Assembly (NCBI GenBank): GCA_031283385.1
Contig: JAITBW010000075.1
Span: 1-5,845 of the forward strand
Origin: Nitrososphaerota archaeon
GTDB taxonomy: Archaea > Thermoproteota > Bathyarchaeia > Bathyarchaeales > Bathycorpusculaceae
Length of the DNA stretch: 5,845 bases
Direction of reading: 5' to 3'
The notes beneath the pieces are model-generated. The model saw nothing but the letters and a program-made list of their open reading frames with translations. It did no database searches and had not been told where the DNA came from. How positions within the stretch are numbered: the first letter of the stretch is position 1; every line of letters starts with the position of its first letter. Of the stretch, positions 1 through 5,533 are shown in pieces. A program made the position numbers and the translations under genes.

Positions 1-15
1 AAGAAGGGATTCTTA

Positions 16-1791
16 GTGATTGATGAAGTTAAATGTTCAAAGCCTATATGTGACAAGTTTACTGCTGTTAATGAATTAGCTAAACGACGTGGTTTTTTTT
101 GGTCATCTTTTGAAATTTATGGCGGTAGTGGTGGCTTTGTAACTTATGGCCCTTTGGGTACGCGTCTGAAGCAGAATGTGGAGGCACGTCTGCGTGAATT
201 ATTTGTTAAAAAGATAGGCATTTTTGAAATGGAATCCTCTGTTATATCTCCTGGCAAAGTGTTTGAGGCTAGTGGTCATGTAGACCATTTTAAGGAGCCT
301 ATGGTTGAGTGTCAGGTGTGTCATACGCGTTTTAGGGCGGATCATCTTTTAGAGGAGAAGGGTGTTAGTAGTAAAGAGGCTGAGAAGATGTCTCTTGATG
401 AGGTTGCTCAGGCTATTTGTCGTTATGAGATAGTGTGTCCGGATTGTAAAGGTGTTTTTGGTTTGCCTCAACGTTATCTTACAATGTTTGAGACTACTAT
501 TGGTCCTTATAGTGGTGCTGTTGGTTATGGTAGACCTGAGGCTGCGCAGAATATTTTTGTAGAGTTTAATCGTCTTTTTAATTGTGCGCGTGAAAAGTTG
601 CCTTTTGGTGTTATTCAAATTGGGCATGCTCTTCGTAATGAGATTTCGCCTCGTCAGGGTCTTATTCGTTTGCGTGAGTTTACTATTTCTGATTTAGAAT
701 TCTTTTTTGATCCTGAGAATCCGAGTTGTAGATTTATCTCTGAGGTGGCTGATGATGTTTTGCCTATTTTGTTGTGTGATACTCGTTTGAAGGATTGTGA
801 GGATGTTACTTTTTTTACTGTTCGTGAGGCTTTGGATAATAGGGTTATTTTGTGTGAGTGGCAGGCGTTTTTTATGGCTATGGCTAAGCGTCTTCTTGTA
901 GAGTTGGGTGTGCCTGTGGAGAGGCAGCGTTTTCTTGAAAAGCTTTCGTGGGAGAAGGCTCATTATAGTGCGCAGAGTTTTGATCAGGAGGTTCTTGTTG
1001 ATCGTTGGGATTGGGTAGAGGTTTCTGGTCATGCTTATCGTACTGATTATGACTTGTCTTGTCATATGAAGGCAAGTGGTGTTGACTTGCGTGTTTATAA
1101 GGAGTATGATGTGCCTGTTGAGCGGGAAGGGTTAATGGTTAAGCCTATTATGGCAAAGTTTGGTCCGGCTTTTAAGGGTGATGCAGGTCGTGTTGCGTTA
1201 GAGCTTTCTGAGCTTTCTGTTGATAGTGTTATTGCGGATATGGATAAAGATGGGTATGTGATGGTAGGTAACTATAAAGTGTTTAAGGATCAAGTTGAGA
1301 TTGGTAGCCAAAAAGTGGTTGAGCGTGGTACACGTTTTATACCGCATGTTGTTGAACCTAGCTTTGGCTGTGATCGTCTATTTTATGTTGCTCTTGAATA
1401 TGCATATAATGTTAAGGATGATCGTGTGATTCTTAGTTTTCCTAGGTGTATAACTCCCATTCAAGTGGGTATTTATCCGTTAATGAGTAAGGATGGTCTT
1501 GACATTAAAGCCTTAGAGCTTCAAAAACAGTTGACTCAGGCTGGTTTTATGACGGATTATGATGAATCTGGTTCTATAGGTCGTCGTTATGCTCGTGCTG
1601 ATGAAGCAGGTGTGGCCTTAGGGATAACTGTTGATTATGATACTTTAAGTGGTGATACTGTAACTATTCGTGACAGAGATAGCTGGCAGCAAGTGCGTAT
1701 ATGTATTAAAGATTTGCCTGAACGGTTACGTGACTACTTTGCTGGAAAAATAGGTTTTGAATTATTAGGTGAAATAGTTCAAAATAAGTAG
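16..1791 (+). CDS. glyS: Glycyl-tRNA synthetase, archaeal/eukaryotic alpha2 type (class II)
   Basis: Charges tRNA(Gly) with glycine in the cytoplasm. At 591 residues it is about the usual length for the archaeal homodimeric enzyme. The N-terminal signature LAKRRGFFWSSFEIYGG is at about 21-37. A probable zinc site is formed by two CxxC pairs (C99/C102 and C141/C144). Class II motif 2 lies at about 203-230, including GHALRNEISPR and REFTISDLEFF. Motif 3 is EPSFGCDRLFYVALEYAY at 447-464. The C-terminal anticodon-binding domain runs from about 480 to 575 and holds GSIGRRYARADE and TVTIRDRDS. The GTG at 16 is the first start codon inside the window, but the frame stays open to the left edge (codons KKGFL), so the true start could lie upstream. 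The usual family start is close to residue 12, which favours a start near this GTG. Codon use is strongly T/G-ending: by hand count about 31 of 41 arginines are CGT and none CGC. Product certain, start uncertain. Confidence 0.96.
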   Translation: MIDEVKCSKPICDKFTAVNELAKRRGFFWSSFEIYGGSGGFVTYGPLGTRLKQNVEARLRELFVKKIGIFEMESSVISPGKVFEASGHVDHFKEPMVECQVCHTRFRADHLLEEKGVSSKEAEKMSLDEVAQAICRYEIVCPDCKGVFGLPQRYLTMFETTIGPYSGAVGYGRPEAAQNIFVEFNRLFNCAREKLPFGVIQIGHALRNEISPRQGLIRLREFTISDLEFFFDPENPSCRFISEVADDVLPILLCDTRLKDCEDVTFFTVREALDNRVILCEWQAFFMAMAKRLLVELGVPVERQRFLEKLSWEKAHYSAQSFDQEVLVDRWDWVEVSGHAYRTDYDLSCHMKASGVDLRVYKEYDVPVEREGLMVKPIMAKFGPAFKGDAGRVALELSELSVDSVIADMDKDGYVMVGNYKVFKDQVEIGSQKVVERGTRFIPHVVEPSFGCDRLFYVALEYAYNVKDDRVILSFPRCITPIQVGIYPLMSKDGLDIKALELQKQLTQAGFMTDYDESGSIGRRYARADEAGVALGITVDYDTLSGDTVTIRDRDSWQQVRICIKDLPERLRDYFAGKIGFELLGEIVQNK

Positions 1792-1796
1792 CTACC

Positions 1797-1801
1797 TTTT
1801 T
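1797..1801 (+). terminator. Short T tract after glyS, possible weak terminator
   Basis: A run of five T residues begins six bases after the glyS stop codon. Archaeal RNA polymerase can terminate at U-rich tracts without a hairpin, so this could give partial termination in the 46-base gap. The run is short and no stem precedes it, so read-through into the DUF47 gene is equally plausible. An AT-rich stretch at 1815-1823 (AATAAAATA) could be a TATA box for the next gene, but its distance to the annotated GTG is short (about 19 bases from its centre). Confidence 0.25.
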
Positions 1802-1837
1802 AATGAGCAAGTGCAATAAAATACTGTAAAGAAACAA

Positions 1838-2524
1838 GTGAAGTTAGAGGAGCGCAAAAATAGTTTGGTACTTCCTGCAGAAACAGAAGAACGCGTGAAG
1901 CGTAAGGCATTAAATACATGTTCTGATAACCTACGTAAAGTTGTAGACGTTTCCAGAAAAATTCCCCAGATAATTGAGTATTTTTCAAGTGGGGATAAAG
2001 AGAATGCGAAAAAGTTGTTAGTGGAAATACGTGAAGGGAAAGCGGCTGTTGTTGAATCTCGGCGGATGGTAAGTCAGGAGCTTGCTGAAATTGGTGCTAT
2101 TCTTATAAGCAGAGAAGATTTTCTGAGATTTACGAATCTTTCAAGTGAAATAGCTGATTTTTCTGAGGGTATAGCTTTCTATTTAACTGAAATTATGGAA
2201 CATGACTGGGTTGTATCAGCTGATATAAAAACTGATTTAGCTAACTTGTCCTCAGCGGTGCTTGATGTAGTGCTTAAGCTCCGTGAAACTATGATGGTTC
2301 TTAATTATGGGTCTCAAAAAGCTTTGGAACGTGCTAAGGATGTGGAAACTGCTGAAAGTATAGTTGACGAACTATATCGTGTATTGACCATAAAAGTTTT
2401 GAGCAGCAAGCTTGATACTCCCGTACTGTTTTTGCTTCGAGATATTTTGCAGATGCTTGAGAATTCTGCTGACAAAGCTGAAGATGCCGCAGATACTGCA
2501 CGCATGTTATCTATGGTAATGTAA
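1838..2524 (+). CDS. DUF47 family PhoU-like protein
   Basis: An all-helical protein of 228 residues, matching the usual size and pattern of the DUF47/TIGR00153 PhoU-like family. Members fold as two three-helix bundles with acidic metal-binding motifs and are often paired with PiT-type phosphate transporters. Visible support includes ISREDFLRFTNLSSEIADFS (90-109, with E104, D107 and E110) and the closing helix ENSADKAEDAADTARML (208-224, with D212, E215, D216 and D219). No signal peptide or membrane segment is seen, so it is probably cytoplasmic. The GTG at 1838 is the only start candidate between the upstream in-frame stop (1817) and the conserved region, except an in-frame TTG at 1865. That TTG follows GAGGAG (1847-1852) by 12 bases and would shorten the protein by nine residues. 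No Shine-Dalgarno sequence precedes the GTG. It probably forms an operon with endA. Its exact role (phosphate-transport control or something else) cannot be read from the sequence. Confidence 0.85.
   Translation: MKLEERKNSLVLPAETEERVKRKALNTCSDNLRKVVDVSRKIPQIIEYFSSGDKENAKKLLVEIREGKAAVVESRRMVSQELAEIGAILISREDFLRFTNLSSEIADFSEGIAFYLTEIMEHDWVVSADIKTDLANLSSAVLDVVLKLRETMMVLNYGSQKALERAKDVETAESIVDELYRVLTIKVLSSKLDTPVLFLLRDILQMLENSADKAEDAADTARMLSMVM
2515..2521 (+). promoter_or_regulatory. Likely ribosome binding site for endA
   Basis: GGTAATG overlaps the last codons of the DUF47 gene and sits five bases before the TTG at 2527. It differs by one base from the archaeal Shine-Dalgarno core GGTGATG. This supports the unusual TTG as the endA start and suggests translation coupled to the upstream gene. 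A similar GGTAAT precedes the prenyltransferase gene. Confidence 0.5.
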
Positions 2525-2526
2525 AA

Positions 2527-3156
2527 TTGGTTCAACCTCAGGGAAATAAGAAAATTAAGGTTGAACTCATAGATAATTTCCTAATAGTATGGAATCCCCA
2601 AGAGGGGTCATATCTTTATAAAACAGCGTATTACGGTAAACCCTTAGGTATTTCAAAACCAAAAATTCCAGAATTCGATGTATCTCTTATTTTAGATTTA
2701 ATGGAAGGGCTATACCTTGCAGAGACAGGTCAAATAGAAATTGTAGAAAATAAAAAAGCTGTAAGTCTTAAAACTTTAAGAAAAAAAGCAATGCAGCTCT
2801 ACGACAAATTTGAAGACAAATACGCCGTTTACCATGACTTACGCACAAACGAGCTAATAGTTACACCCGGCATAAAATTCGGCTGTGACTTTGCAGTATA
2901 CAAATACGGTCCAGGCATAGAACACGCACCCTACATGATATCTGTAAAGCCTAAAGATAGCACCATTTCTGCAACAGAAATAGTAAAAGCAGGCAGATTA
3001 GCAACAACGGTGCGCAAACGCTTCATAATAGCAATACCTGACAAAAAAACTGACAACAACAATACCGAAAACGATGACAATGATGATGCGGGTAAATGTA
3101 GCGAAACTGTAAAGGATAAAACTAGATATCTAATTTTTAAATGGTTTAAGGCTTAA
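2527..3156 (+). CDS. endA: tRNA-splicing endonuclease (tRNA-intron lyase), EndA family
   Basis: Cuts introns from precursor tRNAs at bulge-helix-bulge structures. The N-terminal domain is recognised by KVELIDNFLIVW (11-22) and LYKTAYYGKPLG (30-41). The catalytic domain has KYAVYHDLR (98-106), GIKFGCDFAVY (115-125) and RLATTVRKRF (157-166). By family alignment the catalytic triad is Y125, H133 and K164. All three are present, so the enzyme should be active. The terminal strand TRYLIFKWFKA (199-209) matches the family's usual ending. Between the catalytic Lys region and that strand lies an insertion rich in Asn and Asp (about 173-198), which makes the protein longer than the usual 170-190 residues. 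The TTG start lies two bases after the DUF47 stop and has a GGTAATG ribosome site. A full N-terminal domain plus catalytic domain fits either a homotetramer (alpha4) or the catalytic subunit of an alpha2-beta2 enzyme. No partner subunit is seen in the window. Confidence 0.93.
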   Translation: MVQPQGNKKIKVELIDNFLIVWNPQEGSYLYKTAYYGKPLGISKPKIPEFDVSLILDLMEGLYLAETGQIEIVENKKAVSLKTLRKKAMQLYDKFEDKYAVYHDLRTNELIVTPGIKFGCDFAVYKYGPGIEHAPYMISVKPKDSTISATEIVKAGRLATTVRKRFIIAIPDKKTDNNNTENDDNDDAGKCSETVKDKTRYLIFKWFKA

Positions 3157-3163
3157 CGTTTGT

Positions 3164-4528
3164 TTAATTGCTTATTATTGTCTGGTTTGTCATTTCGCCT
3201 TTGACTTTTTGGTGAGGATAAATTTTTGTCGCTGAAAGAACACAGCCTTCCATTATTGTTACGTCATCGGCGATAACTGTGGTGTCTGAAATTTTTGTTG
3301 GACTATTTTGAGTTGAACAGATTTTTACGTGTCTGCCTATTATGCTATCATTTACCTCTGCATAGTCTCCAATTATTACTCTATCCATAACCGCTGAGTT
3401 ACTAATAACCGCGTTTTTACCTATATATGTAAAATTGTCAATGCAACAATTACTTAAAACCGCGCCGTCTTCTATTTGACAGTGCCTACCAATTAATACA
3501 GAACCATTTATCTGAATTTTTTTTTGCTGAATTTTTTGCACAATTTGGCTACGAACTTTTTCTGAATCTCTACTGTTCCCTTGCACACAAACAAAATTAT
3601 TAGTATCAATCTGTAAACGTTCTCCAAAATTACTCAATATTGGACTATTATTCTGCAACAAATGCTTCATAGCCGCTAAATAATTTTTAGGCGTACCAAC
3701 ATCAAACCAGCTATTTTCTAGCTTGTAACCATAAACAGGATAACCCGCTTGGATAACATAGGGTATAAAGTCATATCCAAAATCAAGACGATTTTTATCT
3801 TTAATTATCTGCTGCACACCTTTTTCTCTAAATATTTTCCTAACTTTGGGCGACATTACATACAGACCCGTATTTGCCAGATTACTCGGAGCATTTTTAG
3901 GTAACGGCTTTTCCACAAACCGATTTATTCTTCCATTCTTATCAATATCTGCAATACCTAAACCCTCAACATTATCTACTTCCCTAAGCACAATAGTTAA
4001 CGCAGCCTCTTTTTCTGTGTGAAACTTCATCAAGCTTTTAATATTAATATCAAAAATGTTATCTCCCTGTACAGCAAAAACAGGCGTTTTCAAATTATAA
4101 TATTCCATGTTTATTCTTGCTGAATCTGCACTGCCTAGATCATCAACGTTAGGCTGATATCTTATATGCATTCGCGGTTTAATACTATGACATGTACTAA
4201 ATCCATAGCCTGCCTCAAAATAATCATAAAGATTACAATAATTAGCGTAACCCTTTACACCAAAAATTATGTTTCTAACGCCCTGAGACGCTAGCAAGAG
4301 AAGAGAATACTCTGCAATAGGTCTATTTAATAATCGCAGACAAGCCTTGCTTGTCTCAGCAGTCAAAGGTAACAAACGCGTAGCTCTTCCGCCTACTGGA
4401 ATAATAACTCGCAAGTTCTTCGGTAAATAACAATCGTCACTTGCTACGGCACATTTGTCATCCAAACGCTTCACCAACAACTTTAGTAAGCATAGGAAAG
4501 CAGACTTTTTAAAAGTACCTATAACCAT
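3164..4528 (-). CDS. NDP-sugar pyrophosphorylase with C-terminal left-handed beta-helix
   Basis: A nucleotidyltransferase that should join a sugar-1-phosphate to an NTP, releasing pyrophosphate. The Rossmann-like domain starts at about residue 39. It holds the nucleotide-binding signature VIIPVGGRATRLLPLT (41-56), LGSADSARI (131-139), the metal-binding GDN (155-157, D156), FVEKP (204-208), NTGLYVMSP (219-227) and WFDVGTP (274-280, D276). Residues 338-440 are hexapeptide-like repeats (such as VLIGRHCQIEDGAVLSNCCI) predicting a left-handed beta-helix, as in GlmU- and RmlA-like two-domain proteins. The usual PKP after the signature is SKA here (S60-K61-A62). The substrate (Glc-1-P, Man-1-P or GlcNAc-1-P) cannot be decided. 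The gene probably feeds glycan, glycoprotein or glycolipid synthesis. The ATG gives a 38-residue extension before the core with no visible ribosome site. An in-frame TTG at 4465 has GGTGA five bases upstream and may be the real start (433 residues). Confidence 0.88.
   Translation of the reverse strand: MVIGTFKKSAFLCLLKLLVKRLDDKCAVASDDCYLPKNLRVIIPVGGRATRLLPLTAETSKACLRLLNRPIAEYSLLLLASQGVRNIIFGVKGYANYCNLYDYFEAGYGFSTCHSIKPRMHIRYQPNVDDLGSADSARINMEYYNLKTPVFAVQGDNIFDINIKSLMKFHTEKEAALTIVLREVDNVEGLGIADIDKNGRINRFVEKPLPKNAPSNLANTGLYVMSPKVRKIFREKGVQQIIKDKNRLDFGYDFIPYVIQAGYPVYGYKLENSWFDVGTPKNYLAAMKHLLQNNSPILSNFGERLQIDTNNFVCVQGNSRDSEKVRSQIVQKIQQKKIQINGSVLIGRHCQIEDGAVLSNCCIDNFTYIGKNAVISNSAVMDRVIIGDYAEVNDSIIGRHVKICSTQNSPTKISDTTVIADDVTIMEGCVLSATKIYPHQKVKGEMTNQTIISN
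4471..4475 (-). promoter_or_regulatory. Possible internal ribosome binding site for a TTG start of the pyrophosphorylase
   Basis: On the minus strand GGTGA occurs five bases before an in-frame TTG whose first base is at 4465 (residue 22 of the long form). GGTGA is a core Shine-Dalgarno sequence for archaeal 16S rRNA, and the spacing is right. Nothing comparable lies before the ATG at 4528. The motif also encodes part of Leu-Val-Lys, so a chance match remains possible. Confidence 0.35.
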
Positions 4529-4587
4529 ATTTTTTAGATGAATTTTTATAACTAACTTTATCCACTATACTGCTGGTAATTAGCAAT
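4529..4587. promoter_or_regulatory. Divergent promoter region with shared TATA-like element
   Basis: These 59 bases separate the divergent pyrophosphorylase and prenyltransferase genes and must hold both promoters unless they overlap coding sequence. TTTTTATAA at 4543-4551 reads as a TATA-like box on the plus strand and as TTATAAAAA on the minus strand. For the plus-strand gene, the usual TATA-to-start distance of about 26 bases puts transcription start near 4573. That leaves a leader of about 15 bases that includes the GGTAAT ribosome site, a good fit. For the minus-strand gene the same box would put transcription start near 4521, just inside the annotated ATG, which would favour a downstream translation start. 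No clear operator palindrome is seen. The distances come from general archaeal promoter knowledge. Confidence 0.45.
4575..4580 (+). promoter_or_regulatory. Likely ribosome binding site of the prenyltransferase gene
   Basis: GGTAAT lies seven bases before the ATG at 4588. It is one base from GGTGAT, which would pair with the 3' end of archaeal 16S rRNA. It supports the annotated start and resembles the site before endA. Confidence 0.5.
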
Positions 4588-5460
4588 ATGAATAAACTTT
4601 ATGCCTTCGTAAAGTTAATGCGACCCGTTAATTGTGCAATGATGGGCTTCGCAGTGTTTGTTGGCGCATTTCTGGTAGCGTATCCACATTTTGATTTAAA
4701 CTGGTTCAACATTTTATACGGATTCTTAACAGGCTTTACCTTCTGCGCAGCAGCTATGGTAATTAACGACTACTATGACCGCAAAATTGACGCCATAAAT
4801 GAACCACAAAGACCCATACCAAGCGGCACAATATCACCAAAAGAAGCCTTAGCATTTATGTCCATTTTGATAATTACAGGCTCTGCTTTCTCTTTCCTTG
4901 CAGCTCCCTATGGAATACGCTGCTTTATTGTAGCTGCTATCTCTTTAGCAATAACTGCAACATATCTAACTGTGGGCAAACGCAGTGGCTTACCCGGCAA
5001 TTTTTTAGTAAGCGCATGCGTAGCTATACCCTTCATATACGGCAGCATAACCGCTACCGGAACCGTAGGCTTAAACGTTACATTATTCGCATCTATGGCA
5101 TTTCTTTCAAACACCGGACGCGAAATCACTAAAGGCATAGTAGACATTAAAGGAGACAGCACCGAAAACATAAAAACACTCGCTGTACGCTTCGGAGAAA
5201 AAACCGCAGCCACAGTAGCCGTCGGCTTTTTCATGCTCGCCGTAGCATTAACACCCATTACATGGCTCTTAGACTTAGTAGGAATCCTCTTTATCCCCTT
5301 CGTCCTCGCAACCGACATAGGCCTAATAGTCTGCTCCGCTCTCTTGCTTTTGAATGCTTCACGTGAGAGAGCAAGAAAAATTAAAAATGTTGTTCTACTG
5401 CTATTCCTAATTGGCTTAATGGCCTATCTCTTTGGCGCATTATCCCTTGGTCTCTTCTGA
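4588..5460 (+). CDS. UbiA-family prenyltransferase, probable digeranylgeranylglyceryl phosphate synthase
   Basis: A polytopic membrane enzyme of 290 residues. The likely reaction is transfer of a geranylgeranyl group to geranylgeranylglyceryl phosphate, the second prenylation step of archaeal ether-lipid synthesis. The first Asp-rich motif is NDYYDRKID (60-68), followed by NEPQRPIPSG (71-80), which is typical of the archaeal DGGGP synthase group. The second motif is DIKGD (186-190), followed by KTLAVRFG (196-203). Both bind Mg-prenyl-diphosphate in this family. Hydrophobic stretches at about 14-32, 42-60, 88-106, 110-128, 137-153, 160-175, 208-226, 230-254 and 266-289 fit eight or nine membrane helices. 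The ATG has a GGTAAT ribosome site, and LMRPVNCAMMG is the expected N-terminal beginning. Other UbiA enzymes (quinone, heme or chlorin prenylation) are possible but less likely given the archaeal setting and the PIPSG motif. From the middle onward its codons are A/C-ending, opposite to glyS. Confidence 0.9.
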   Translation: MNKLYAFVKLMRPVNCAMMGFAVFVGAFLVAYPHFDLNWFNILYGFLTGFTFCAAAMVINDYYDRKIDAINEPQRPIPSGTISPKEALAFMSILIITGSAFSFLAAPYGIRCFIVAAISLAITATYLTVGKRSGLPGNFLVSACVAIPFIYGSITATGTVGLNVTLFASMAFLSNTGREITKGIVDIKGDSTENIKTLAVRFGEKTAATVAVGFFMLAVALTPITWLLDLVGILFIPFVLATDIGLIVCSALLLLNASRERARKIKNVVLLLFLIGLMAYLFGALSLGLF

Positions 5461-5464
5461 ACCC

Positions 5465-5473
5465 TTTTATTTT
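5465..5473 (+). terminator. T-rich terminator after the prenyltransferase gene
   Basis: TTTTATTTT begins five bases after the stop codon of the prenyltransferase gene. U-rich tracts directly after genes are the main intrinsic termination signal in archaea, so this is a reasonable terminator for the plus-strand transcript. No stem-loop precedes it. Confidence 0.45.
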
Positions 5474-5498
5474 CGGATAAGTGTATTTTAGGCGATAT

Positions 5499-5522
5499 AA
5501 GTTTACTTTTGAAGGTAAACTT
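5499..5522. repeat. Perfect 8-bp inverted repeat between convergent genes
   Basis: AAGTTTAC (5499-5506) and GTAAACTT (5515-5522) are exact reverse complements separated by the eight bases TTTTGAAG. The flanking bases do not extend the stem. The repeat lies in the 73-base spacer between the 3' ends of the prenyltransferase and integrase genes, 11 bases from the integrase stop. It could act as a hairpin that ends transcripts from either side or stabilises their 3' ends, or as a protein-binding palindrome such as a recombinase core site. The sequence alone does not choose between these. Confidence 0.55.
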
Positions 5523-5533
5523 TGTTGTTTGAG

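Noticed and set aside
349..1075. Three open frames on the minus strand opposite glyS (349-627, 694-1065, 884-1075)
   Set aside because: They lie wholly inside a confident gene. Their translations are low-complexity and rich in Thr, Asn, Leu and Ser, as expected from the complement of a G/T-rich coding strand, and no family features are visible.
1800..1988. 62-residue minus-strand frame across the glyS-DUF47 gap
   Set aside because: It overlaps the start of the DUF47 gene, shows no recognisable motif and has no ribosome site that I could identify. The aromatic-rich translation looks like chance.
2314..2535. 73-residue minus-strand frame opposite the end of the DUF47 gene
   Set aside because: A Ser/Ala-rich shadow of the helical coding sequence on the other strand.
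4908..5318. 136-residue minus-strand frame opposite the prenyltransferase gene
   Set aside because: Antisense to a confident membrane enzyme whose A/C-rich sense strand leaves few stops in the complement. The Lys/Pro/Val-rich translation has no domain signature.
5461..5533. Possible tRNA gene or tRNA-derived attachment site beside the integrase
   Set aside because: No T-loop sequence (GGTTCRA-like), acceptor pairing or other tRNA feature could be found in the spacer.
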